Virus record (IMG/VR): IMGVR_UViG_3300042544_001510
Span: 1-25,304 of that record
DNA length: 25,304 bases
Source of the DNA: a virus
Reading direction: 5' to 3' (one strand)
The translations under genes and the position numbers were made by a program. The notes under the pieces are model-generated. The model was not told the origin of the DNA, ran no database searches, and saw only the letters and a list, made by a program, of their open reading frames with translations. Numbering within the stretch: position 1 is the first letter of the stretch; each line of letters opens with the position of its first letter. Positions 15,272-21,814 of the stretch are shown piece after piece.

Positions 15272-15673
15272 TTAGTATCTTCGTGATCCTCCACCACCAC
15301 CAGAACCAAATGTATTTGATAATGACTTTCTCATGTGTCCAGCATAACTATAATTAAAACAGTCAGACCCACCTATACTTTTAACGTAATCGTTTATTTG
15401 ACCGTATTCTTCATCAATATCACTCATTTCACTATTAAAATACTCACACCAACCTTTACCTGTTTTACCTTGGATTCTTTTAGAAAACTCAACCAAATCA
15501 TTTCTGTTTTTACATTTTCTTATTGCTGTTAATGCTCCCGCCTCATCATCGTCAAATGTACCTGACAATGCTGCAACAAACTCATCAGCCGCCGAGGTAC
15601 CAACACCCTCACTTAATACTCGCCTTACAATTCTTGTAAGATCTGATTCTGTTAATCTAACAATTCTTTTCAT
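15272..15673 (-). CDS. Leader-bearing small protein A (candidate internal head protein)
   Basis: 133 residues. Residues 1-22 (MKRIVRLTESDLTRIVRRV plus LSE) are nearly identical to those of two neighbouring paralogues and end at LSE|G, a prohead-protease-like site; LTE|S at residue 9 is another. The body (residues about 28-95) is helical and shared: SGTFDDDEAGALTAI, EFSKRIQGKTGKGW, NSEMSDIDEEYGQI. The pattern (DDE, TGK, SEMSD) loosely recalls annexin repeats, but calcium sites are not established. The C-terminus is Gly/Ser rich. T4 internal proteins carry an N-terminal capsid-targeting sequence removed by gp21, and I infer the same here. Function after ejection unknown. Confidence 0.72.
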   Translation of the reverse strand: MKRIVRLTESDLTRIVRRVLSEGVGTSAADEFVAALSGTFDDDEAGALTAIRKCKNRNDLVEFSKRIQGKTGKGWCEYFNSEMSDIDEEYGQINDYVKSIGGSDCFNYSYAGHMRKSLSNTFGSGGGGGSRRY

Positions 15674-15696
15674 AATTTTTTTTTATTTTTTATTGA

Positions 15697-16122
15697 TTAA
15701 TACCTTGTAGTACCGTTATTTTTAAAAGTATCTCCAGTCGCTAGGTTAAATCTATACGCAAAGTTATCCGCACTTCTTTTCATACTTCCCAGAGTACTTC
15801 CTTTGTAACAGTCACTACCACCTAAACTTTTTACGTGATCGTTTATTTGACCGTATTCTTCATCAACATCGCTCATTTCACTATTTAAATACTGACACCA
15901 ACCTTTACCTGTTTTTGCTGTAATTTGTTTACTAAATTCTTGTAACGCAGTTCTATCTTTTAAAAGTTTTATATTTCTTAATGCTGCCGCCTCATCATCA
16001 TCAAACAATCCAGATAAAGATTTAATAAAACTATCAGCAACTGCCGCCCCGTTTCCTTCGTTAATTACTCTTCTTACAATTCTTGTAAGATCTGATTCAG
16101 TTAATCTAATTATTCTTTTCAT
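15697..16122 (-). CDS. Leader-bearing small protein B (paralogue of A and C)
   Basis: 141 residues, closest to protein A at 15272 (SEMSD-DEEYGQIND and TGKGWC are shared, with GGSDC shortly after). The leader ends INE|G at residue 22, the same tripeptide that ends the capsid-protein propeptide (LINE|A). Body helices follow in the same order as in A, and the C-terminus diverges (FAYRFNLATGDTFKNNGTTRY). It heads a two-gene minus-strand unit with protein A 23 bp downstream, preceded by a TATTTAT motif at 16158. Two conserved cysteines could pair after release. Role inferred as for A: packaged and processed with the head, function unknown. Confidence 0.72.
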   Translation of the reverse strand: MKRIIRLTESDLTRIVRRVINEGNGAAVADSFIKSLSGLFDDDEAAALRNIKLLKDRTALQEFSKQITAKTGKGWCQYLNSEMSDVDEEYGQINDHVKSLGGSDCYKGSTLGSMKRSADNFAYRFNLATGDTFKNNGTTRY

Positions 16123-16157
16123 AATTTTTTTTTTGTTATTTTTTATTTTCTTTTCTA

Positions 16158-16164
16158 ATAAATA
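16158..16164 (-). promoter_or_regulatory. Putative late promoter core for leader proteins B and A
   Basis: Coding strand ACATATTTATTAGAAAAG, 36 bp before the ATG at 16122, a spacing nearly equal to those of the prohead core and leader protein C genes (35 bp each). Confidence 0.5.
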
Positions 16165-16207
16165 TGTTGTTTTTTAAAAAAAGTTTCTTTATCAAAAAAA
16201 AATTATC

Positions 16208-16215
16208 TATATTTG
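16208..16215 (+). promoter_or_regulatory. Host-type -7 element TATATTTG before rhomboid 2
   Basis: TATATTTG with TTT at 16184-16186 as a weak -33 element, 21-bp spacer. It overlaps an in-frame TTG at 16213, showing that the true start is the ATG at 16231. Confidence 0.6.
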
Positions 16216-16230
16216 TATAATAAATATTTT

Positions 16231-16983
16231 ATGAAAAAAACTTTAAACTTTTTAAAAAACCTACCTAAGTCTGTAAAAACCATAATTTTAATTAATTTAA
16301 TTATTAATTTAATTTTTATTTGTTATTACAATATATTTGGTTTTAATTTAAATTTAACATTTGGTGCATACCCTATATGCTCAGAAAATTTTGAACTTTA
16401 CAGGATATTAACCTTCATGTTTTCACATTCTTTAAATATCGGTCACATAATCTCAAATATTGTAATTTTTATTATATTCGCATCTTCTGTTTCTAATAAG
16501 ATTGGTAATTATAAAACTTATTTACTATATATTTTTTCTGGTGTTATTTCTTTTATTATTTTTAATAACCAAAAAAACTATGAAAACAAAATGATTAAAA
16601 AAGATATGATAAGTTTGGGTATTGATGTTAAAAAAATTAATCAGTTAGAAAATGGTGTAGTTGAGTTTTCTAATTTTAAAAACATGAACGAAGATCAAAA
16701 AAAATATTTAAATAATTACCCATACACTAATTCATATTTGAGTGGTTCGTCGGGATCTGTCTTTTCATTTGTTTTGTTGTTTTTATTTTTTAATATTAAA
16801 GAAAAAAAAATGTGGATACTAAATATTTTTGTAATGTTATTATTGTTTAATACGTTTTTATCTTATATTTTTAGGGATATCACAACATCGGGAAGTACTT
16901 TTGGTCACTTAGGTGGTATTTTAGGTGGATTAATATTTTTTATTTATATTAAAATTTTAGAATTAAAAAAAGGGGCACATTAA
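16231..16983 (+). CDS. Rhomboid-family intramembrane serine protease, full catalytic set
   Basis: 250 residues from the ATG at 16231; a longer TTG start at 16213 lies in the promoter. All rhomboid hallmarks are present: RILTFMFSHSLNIGHIISNI with His66, His72 and Asn76; nucleophile Ser174 in the canonical GSSG (172-175); base His226 in FGHLGGILGG. About six membrane helices. A roughly 55-residue polar loop (111-168) precedes the active-serine helix. The gene is convergent with leader protein C and shares a bidirectional terminator with it, repeating the arrangement of rhomboid 1 with leader protein A. Rhomboids are rare in phages; substrate unknown, possibly host membrane proteins or the co-encoded small proteins. 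Confidence 0.9.
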   Translation: MKKTLNFLKNLPKSVKTIILINLIINLIFICYYNIFGFNLNLTFGAYPICSENFELYRILTFMFSHSLNIGHIISNIVIFIIFASSVSNKIGNYKTYLLYIFSGVISFIIFNNQKNYENKMIKKDMISLGIDVKKINQLENGVVEFSNFKNMNEDQKKYLNNYPYTNSYLSGSSGSVFSFVLLFLFFNIKEKKMWILNIFVMLLLFNTFLSYIFRDITTSGSTFGHLGGILGGLIFFIYIKILELKKGAH

Positions 16984-16994
16984 CCCCTTTTTTT
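16965..16994. terminator. Bidirectional terminator between rhomboid 2 and leader protein C
   Basis: A7-GGGG (16965-16975), 8-nt loop, CCCC-T7 (16984-16994): perfect 11-bp stem overlapping the rhomboid stop codon, usable from both sides. Confidence 0.85.
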
Positions 16995-17015
16995 AATTAT
17001 TATAAATGGTTTTAA

Positions 17016-17441
17016 TTAATACGATATAGTACCAGCTCTACCTCCAGCCCATTTTAATATGTTATTCCAAGAATTATAACCGTCATTAAAGCTTTGACGA
17101 TCACCACAATTAGAACTAAGATTACTAATATGTGCGGTTATACCATCGTATTCTGAATCCGCAGCAGACATTTCAGAATCGATATACGCCGGTAAAGTTT
17201 TACCTGTAAGGGCTTTAATTTTGGTCATACACTCTTGTAACTCTTGACAAGTCTTAATAGTTTTTATTGCCGCTAAAGCGCCTGACTCATCATCATCCCA
17301 AAAACTACCACTTAACGCGGTGTGTAATTTTACCGCAGCATTAGCACCATTTCCTTCGTTAATCATTCCTTTTGATTCACGAATAACTCTTCTTACAATT
17401 CTAGTAAGATCAGATTCAGTTAATCTAACTATTCTTTTCAT
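17016..17441 (-). CDS. Leader-bearing small protein C (paralogue of A and B)
   Basis: 141 residues. The first 19 residues are identical to those of protein A. The leader is longer: after RRVIRE|S comes a 7-residue insertion ending MINE|G at Glu29, so two prohead-protease-like sites are present in line. The body keeps the shared helices (LSGSFWDDDESGALAAI, ALTGKTLPAYIDSEMSAADSEY) but has diverged: it lacks the GKGW and DEEYGQI motifs of A and B. The C-terminus is Gly/Trp rich (WAGGRAGTISY). It has its own TATTTAT motif 35 bp upstream and is convergent with rhomboid 2. Same inferred role as A and B. Confidence 0.72.
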   Translation of the reverse strand: MKRIVRLTESDLTRIVRRVIRESKGMINEGNGANAAVKLHTALSGSFWDDDESGALAAIKTIKTCQELQECMTKIKALTGKTLPAYIDSEMSAADSEYDGITAHISNLSSNCGDRQSFNDGYNSWNNILKWAGGRAGTISY

Positions 17442-17475
17442 AATTTAAATTTCTTTTTTTATTTTTTATTTACTT

Positions 17476-17482
17476 ATAAATA
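17476..17482 (-). promoter_or_regulatory. Putative late promoter core for leader protein C
   Basis: Coding strand ATATATTTATAAGTAAA, 35 bp before the ATG at 17441 and just past the terminator of the UVR gene. Confidence 0.5.
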
Positions 17483-17510
17483 TATCTATTTTTTAAAAAA
17501 TTCAAAAATC

Positions 17511-17540
17511 AAAAAAAAACCCCACCCCATAAAAGGGTGG
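17511..17540 (-). terminator. Terminator after the UVR-repeat gene
   Basis: CCACCC (17522-17527) pairs with GGGTGG (17535-17540), 7-nt loop; the A9 tract at 17511-17519 gives the U run in minus-strand RNA. Confidence 0.8.
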
Positions 17541-17564
17541 ATTCAAAACTAGTATTGGAACAAT

Positions 17565-17975
17565 TTATTTTAAACTCTTAATTTTATCTCTCAATTTGAT
17601 TGCATTTTCAAAATCTTGTTTTTTTACACATTCGTCTAGTTCCTTATTAAGTTTTGTAAGTTCTTCTTTATTTGACTCAAGTTTTTTAATTTTATCTCTT
17701 AACTCAACAGCCTTTTCAAAATCTTGATTCTCAACACATATATTTAATTCATATTTTAATGTGTCAATTTCATTTGTTGGTTTATTTGATTTTCTTGTTA
17801 AAAAAGTATAGGAAAATAATCCTGTGTCTGACACGTAGGATCTTTTCTCCCAATCTCCGTTTTCATCAGAAACACTCTCTATTTTTTCTTTATTTTTAAG
17901 ATGAGGTTGTTCAAAAAACATTTCATCAAATTCTTTAAATAACTTGTCAAAGTTTTTAAAATTTCTAAATAACAT
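17565..17975 (-). CDS. Tandem UVR-motif protein, candidate Clp adaptor
   Basis: 136 residues. The C-terminal half is two UVR motifs in tandem: LKYELNICVENQDFEKAVEL.. (residues 73-100) and LNKELDECVKKQDFENAIKL.. (109-136), each with the QDFE-[KN]-A-[VI]-x-LRDKIK core. UVR motifs occur in UvrB/UvrC, in ClpC middle domains and in McsA, the ClpC-linked kinase activator. The N-terminal half is Phe-rich (NFKNFDKLFKEFDEMFFE) with a small beta region (YVSDTGLFSYTFLTRK) and lacks the zinc-binding CxxC motifs of McsA. It is divergent from the ClpC-like gene, which also carries a UVR-like middle segment, suggesting a partner or adaptor. The partnership is inference. Confidence 0.75.
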   Translation of the reverse strand: MLFRNFKNFDKLFKEFDEMFFEQPHLKNKEKIESVSDENGDWEKRSYVSDTGLFSYTFLTRKSNKPTNEIDTLKYELNICVENQDFEKAVELRDKIKKLESNKEELTKLNKELDECVKKQDFENAIKLRDKIKSLK

Positions 17976-18043
17976 AATTTTTAATTTTTTATAAGTTTAT
18001 TTTGGTATAATTTTTTACTAATTAAATGCCAAACATAAAAACA

Positions 18044-18077
18044 TGACAGAATGTCAGTATAGTATGACACAATGACA
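18044..18077. promoter_or_regulatory. Paired TGACA operator-like sites in the UVR/clpC divergent gap
   Basis: TGACAGAATGTCA (18044-18056) is a perfect palindrome (TGACA-3-TGTCA); TGACACAATGACA (18065-18077) is a near copy starting 21 bp later, about two helical turns. Together they sit in the 176-bp gap between the UVR gene and the ClpC-like gene, about 75-108 bp before the latter. No clear TAnnTTTG element is visible in this gap. They may bind a dimeric regulator or form part of an alternative-sigma promoter. Confidence 0.45.
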
Positions 18078-18151
18078 ATTATAAAAAAACATTGATTATT
18101 ATAATGAATTCATTTAACTTTTAACCAAATAAAAAATTTAAATTTTACACA

Positions 18152-20188
18152 ATGATAGAATCATTTGATGACTCAGAAAAATCAAAAAATAAAACTAACG
18201 ACGCTAAATCAAAAACACCTGTATTAGATAATTTTTCAAGAGACTTAATTAAGTTGGCTGAAGAAGGAAAATTAGATCCTGTTGTTGGTAGAGAAAATGA
18301 AATACATAGAATTGCACAAATTCTTTCAAGAAGAAAGAAAAACAACCCAATTATATTAGGAGAACCAGGTTGTGGTAAGACGGCAATTGTTGAAGGTTTA
18401 GCAAAGAAAATATTTGAGGGTGATTGTCCTCAAAACTTATCAGGTAAAAGAATTGTTTCATTAGATATGACATCTGTAGTTGCTGGAACAAAATATAGAG
18501 GTCAGTTTGAAGAAAGAATGAAAGTAATAATGGAAGAGTTATATGCCAATCCTGATATCATTGTTTTTATAGATGAAATTCATACAATGATTGGTGCTGG
18601 TAATTCTTCAGGTTCTATGGATGCATCTAATATCTTTAAACCGGCACTTTCAAGAGGAGAATTACAGTGTATCGGAGCAACTACATTAGAAGAGTATAGA
18701 AAGAATATTGAAAAGGATGGTGCTTTAGAAAGAAGATTTCAAAAGGTAATGGTTGACCCATCAACAAAAGAAGAAACATTACAAATTTTAACTAACGTTA
18801 AAGATAGATATGAAGACCATCATAAAGTAACATATAGTGATGATATATTAAAACTTTGTGTTGAATTAGCGGATCGTTATATTACAGATAGAGAATTTCC
18901 TGATAAGGCGTTTGATATTATTGATGAGGTTGGTGCAAGATCCCAAGTTGAAATTAAACTACCTGAGATTATTGAAGATTTAAAACGTCAAGCACAAGAA
19001 ATAAAAGAAGAAAAAGTAAGAGTTATCAATAGTCAAAGATACGAGGAAGCTGCTAACTTGAGAGACAAGGAAAGAAAAATTTTAAATGATTTAGAAAGAG
19101 AAAAATCTGAGTTTGAAAAAAATAGAAATTTATTCAAAAGAGAAGTAACTGATGATATTGTTTATGATGTGGTTTCTCTAATGACAAAAATACCAATTTC
19201 TAAAATATCAACTGATGAGACTGAACAATTAAAAACATTAAAAGAAACCTTATCTAAAAAAGTTATTGGTCAAGAAGACGCCGTTGCAAAAATATCAAGA
19301 GCAATACAAAGAAATAAGGTAGGATTAAATGACCCTAAAAAACCAATATTTAGTGGGTTACTTATCGGTAATTCGGGTGTTGGTAAAACTGAGTTGGCAA
19401 AACAATTGGCAAAACATATGTTCAATACCGAAGACGCGCTTATTAGGTTAGATATGAGTGAATTTTCAGATAAAATAGCAACATCAAAACTTACAGGAAC
19501 ATCACCAGGTTATGTTGGTTATGAAGACGGATCACCATTTTTAAATAAAATTAAAAACAAACCTTATTCTGTTATTTTATTAGATGAGATTGAAAAGGCT
19601 CACCCTGAAATTTTTAACGTATTTTTACAAATGTTAGATGAAGGATTTTTAACTGACGGACACGGAAGAAAAATTAATTTTAAAAACTGTATTATTTTGA
19701 TGACATCAAATATCGGAACAAAAATTGTTCAGGATTTTGGTACAGGGGTTGGATTTTCAACAGGAACAAAAATTGATAAAAGAGAAGAAGAAATAAAATC
19801 AGTTTTAGAAAAAGAATTATTTAAAAAGTTTGCTCCTGAATTTATAAATCGTTTTGATGAGATTATTTATTTTAAAGACCTTAGTGAAACTGATTTATTA
19901 AAAATAGTTGATTTGGAACTTGAAAAGGTATATAAAAGAATTGAAAGTATTGAGTTTGATTTGGAAGTAGAGGAGAGTTTGAAAAAACATATTATCTCTG
20001 TGGGTACCGATACGAGGTTTGGAGCAAGAATACTAAAAAGGACAATTCAAAAATGGGTGGATGATTCGGTAACTGAAAAGATATTATCGGATAACCCAGA
20101 GAAGGGATCTAAATTTATCTTATCATATAATGAGACAGATAAAAAAACTGAGGTTAAAGTAAAAAAACCAACAAAAAGAAAAAAATAA
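18152..20188 (+). CDS. ClpC-like AAA+ unfoldase lacking the N-domain
   Basis: 678 residues against about 810-850 for ClpC; the N-terminal Clp_N repeat domain is absent and the protein starts just before the first ATPase module (LDNFSRDLIKLAEEGKLDPV). Module 1: Walker A GEPGCGKT (70-77), Walker B VFIDEIH (138-144). A short middle region holds a UVR-like motif, SQRYEEAANLRDKE (294-307), typical of ClpC rather than ClpB. Module 2: Walker A GNSGVGKT (406-413), Walker B ILLDEIEKAHPE (from 475), then the ClpP-docking tripeptide VGF (533-535) placed as in ClpC. So it should unfold substrates and deliver them to host ClpP, with substrate choice changed by loss of the N-domain. No clpP is in the window. 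C-terminus is Lys rich. Confidence 0.92.
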   Translation: MIESFDDSEKSKNKTNDAKSKTPVLDNFSRDLIKLAEEGKLDPVVGRENEIHRIAQILSRRKKNNPIILGEPGCGKTAIVEGLAKKIFEGDCPQNLSGKRIVSLDMTSVVAGTKYRGQFEERMKVIMEELYANPDIIVFIDEIHTMIGAGNSSGSMDASNIFKPALSRGELQCIGATTLEEYRKNIEKDGALERRFQKVMVDPSTKEETLQILTNVKDRYEDHHKVTYSDDILKLCVELADRYITDREFPDKAFDIIDEVGARSQVEIKLPEIIEDLKRQAQEIKEEKVRVINSQRYEEAANLRDKERKILNDLEREKSEFEKNRNLFKREVTDDIVYDVVSLMTKIPISKISTDETEQLKTLKETLSKKVIGQEDAVAKISRAIQRNKVGLNDPKKPIFSGLLIGNSGVGKTELAKQLAKHMFNTEDALIRLDMSEFSDKIATSKLTGTSPGYVGYEDGSPFLNKIKNKPYSVILLDEIEKAHPEIFNVFLQMLDEGFLTDGHGRKINFKNCIILMTSNIGTKIVQDFGTGVGFSTGTKIDKREEEIKSVLEKELFKKFAPEFINRFDEIIYFKDLSETDLLKIVDLELEKVYKRIESIEFDLEVEESLKKHIISVGTDTRFGARILKRTIQKWVDDSVTEKILSDNPEKGSKFILSYNETDKKTEVKVKKPTKRKK

Positions 20189-20190
20189 TT

Positions 20191-20220
20191 TTGTAGAACA
20201 GAAAAGTTTTCGTAAGTTTG
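20191..20220 (+). promoter_or_regulatory. Host-type promoter TTG-19-TAAGTTTG
   Basis: TTG at 20191-20193, 19-bp spacer, TAAGTTTG at 20213-20220 (TAnnTTTG). It begins 3 bp after the ClpC-like stop codon and lies 25 bp before the secreted 149-aa gene. Confidence 0.65.
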
Positions 20221-20245
20221 TGGTTAATCATTTAAATAAACACCT

Positions 20246-20695
20246 ATGAAAACTTTTCTTTTATCTTTAATTTTATTATTAACGTCGTTTTCGTTTTCTC
20301 AAAAAATAATGTTTGAGGTTTACAGGGCTGACATATATAGAAAGTTAGGCACAGTTAATATGGATACTCCTGTTGAGGATTATACAAAAGTAGAAAAGGA
20401 TATTAAATTAAAAGAAATTTTTATTTTTGATTTAGATTCTTCAATATTGAAAATAAATTCTTATCCGAATGAAGAAACAGATACTAAAACATTTAAGATT
20501 GATTGTATTAAAAAAATAAACGATAGTATAACAATTAAATCAAAAATAAATTTAAATAAAAAGGGGGTGTCTTATTTATTTACATCTGATTTTAACATAA
20601 ACGAAGATAATTCATATATTAATCTTTTGTTTTATGATGTCATTAATAATGAGTCAACATTTATAAATGTAAGTCATTTTTCTTATAAAAAATAA
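20246..20695 (+). CDS. Small exported protein of unknown function
   Basis: 149 residues with a strong signal peptide (MKTFLLSLILLLTSFSFSQ; likely signal peptidase I cut near residue 18-19), as in flavobacterial exported proteins. No lipobox. The mature part is Lys/Asp/Asn-rich, with alternating strands (IFIFDLDSSILKINSYP, SITIKSKINLN, YLFTSDFNI, YINLLFYDVI), suggesting a beta-sandwich or barrel-like fold in the periplasm or outside the cell. It has its own host-type promoter and ends at a bidirectional terminator. No family recognised. Being separately and probably early expressed and exported, it could act on the envelope, for example in superinfection exclusion, but nothing in the sequence proves it. 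Confidence 0.72.
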   Translation: MKTFLLSLILLLTSFSFSQKIMFEVYRADIYRKLGTVNMDTPVEDYTKVEKDIKLKEIFIFDLDSSILKINSYPNEETDTKTFKIDCIKKINDSITIKSKINLNKKGVSYLFTSDFNINEDNSYINLLFYDVINNESTFINVSHFSYKK

Positions 20696-20720
20696 AACCT
20701 TTATAGGGGTTTTATTTTTT
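20691..20720. terminator. Bidirectional terminator between the exported protein and the 347-aa gene
   Basis: AATAAAACC (20691-20699) pairs perfectly with GGTTTTATT (20708-20716), followed by T4 on the plus side and preceded by an A tract for the minus side. Confidence 0.72.
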
Positions 20721-20721
20721 A

Positions 20722-21765
20722 TTAATTTACACAAAATAACGCTCCTTTTTGATCTAAAGTCATTGTTGAGAGATCTCCAGTTGGTGGTGTTGTATAAACA
20801 TTTTTATCATTTAAAAGACCGTTAATTGCTTTAACGACTCTTTCTAATCCCGGTTTTTTATGTCTTCCACTATTAATGAATGTACAAATGTTAGTTTTAT
20901 TTTTCTTTACTTTTTCTATATTACCCGCATTAGATGGTACACCTGCCTGTACCGACCTTTCTAATCCTGGTAAGGTATTAACTAATAAATTATGTAATTT
21001 ATCAAATTCTACATCCTGCTCTTCAGTTCTATTTTTCATCCCTATATTAAGCAATTCATCGTATTTTTTTTGTGCCGCTGCTTTATCAGCAAATCCAAGA
21101 CTTTTCAATTGTGATTTTGCCGATTCTAATTTAGCTAAATTATCATTATATGATGTTGTATTTTTTTCCATATTGTATGATGTAGATTCAATCGCATCAA
21201 ATAAACTAACCAAACTTTCTTCAGCATCGCTTGGTTGTGACGGTAGAATATAATCCGTAGTATTGCATTTTGGATTGGTTCTTTTTACATATGCTTTACA
21301 TCTATCTTTTTGCCATTTATCAAAAGTTGGGTCAGCGATAACCCCAAGGGTGTCATTTTTTGTTGGGAATTGTTCATATTTTACAGGACCGATTGGTTCC
21401 GTTTCAACCCCCGATGGAAATTCAGTAGAACATTTACAACTAAATGATTGTGTCCATGTTTTATTTTGTTGTCCAGAATAACCTGAATTAAATATTAAAA
21501 CGGCTGTAGAAACTCCGGTGTCGTGATTAAAACTAACTTTTAATGTTTTTCCTTCTGTATTTGCACCTAATTTTAAATTACTTAACAGGTCTTTACTTAC
21601 AGGAAAATTATTATCCTTTTCAACACCAGATGTTGGAAATGCTGGTACCTCTGTTTGTGCGTTTGGATTTTGTTCCATTAAGTATTGTCTACCTGACGCT
21701 CTATAATGCATCTCAAGAATCCTTTTTTTTTCACCTTCGTTTAAACTTGATAAAATATTTTTCAT
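20722..21765 (-). CDS. 347-aa virion-type protein with SLNE leader
   Basis: 347 residues. The N-terminus MKNILSSLNEGEKKRILEMH is a short amphipathic leader with LNE|G at residue 10 and ILE|M at 18, and LME|Q at about residue 31: three candidate prohead-protease sites. It differs in sequence from the MKRIVRLTES leader but is similar in length, charge and site content. The middle has a beta region with SCKCSTEFPSG, and a cysteine/lysine stretch (DRCKAYVKRTNPKC); the C-terminal half is a long helical region with coiled-coil character (NDNLAKLESAKSQLKSLGFA..). No enzyme motif found. A TATTTAT motif lies 19 bp upstream, as for other virion genes. Internal or structural protein is inferred; the family is unknown to me. 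Confidence 0.7.
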   Translation of the reverse strand: MKNILSSLNEGEKKRILEMHYRASGRQYLMEQNPNAQTEVPAFPTSGVEKDNNFPVSKDLLSNLKLGANTEGKTLKVSFNHDTGVSTAVLIFNSGYSGQQNKTWTQSFSCKCSTEFPSGVETEPIGPVKYEQFPTKNDTLGVIADPTFDKWQKDRCKAYVKRTNPKCNTTDYILPSQPSDAEESLVSLFDAIESTSYNMEKNTTSYNDNLAKLESAKSQLKSLGFADKAAAQKKYDELLNIGMKNRTEEQDVEFDKLHNLLVNTLPGLERSVQAGVPSNAGNIEKVKKNKTNICTFINSGRHKKPGLERVVKAINGLLNDKNVYTTPPTGDLSTMTLDQKGALFCVN

Positions 21766-21783
21766 ATAATTTTGTTTTTATTA

Positions 21784-21790
21784 ATAAATA
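21784..21790 (-). promoter_or_regulatory. Putative late promoter core for the 347-aa gene
   Basis: Coding strand AGTATATTTATTAATAAAA, 19 bp before the ATG at 21765, in the 49-bp divergent gap shared with the peptidase gene. Confidence 0.47.
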
Positions 21791-21793
21791 TAC

Positions 21794-21801
21794 TATCTTT
21801 A
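21794..21801 (+). promoter_or_regulatory. Weak host-type -7 element TATCTTTA before the peptidase gene
   Basis: TATCTTTA differs from TAnnTTTG only in the last base and lies 13 bp before the ATG at 21815. No clear -33 TTG. It is back to back with the minus-strand TATTTAT motif at 21784. Confidence 0.35.
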
Positions 21802-21814
21802 TAAAAAAATTTAA

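Noticed and set aside
16220-16226. Additional TATTTAT motif on the minus strand
   Set aside because: No minus-strand gene starts nearby (protein B is 98 bp away and has its own copy at 16158); treated as a chance match in AT-rich DNA.
16213-16230. TTG start for rhomboid 2 (six extra residues)
   Set aside because: The TTG is part of the TATATTTG promoter element; the ATG at 16231 begins a normal rhomboid N-terminus.
20876-21253. 125-codon plus-strand open frame inside the 347-aa gene
   Set aside because: Shadow of the real minus-strand gene, which has a late-type motif, a good start and a terminator.
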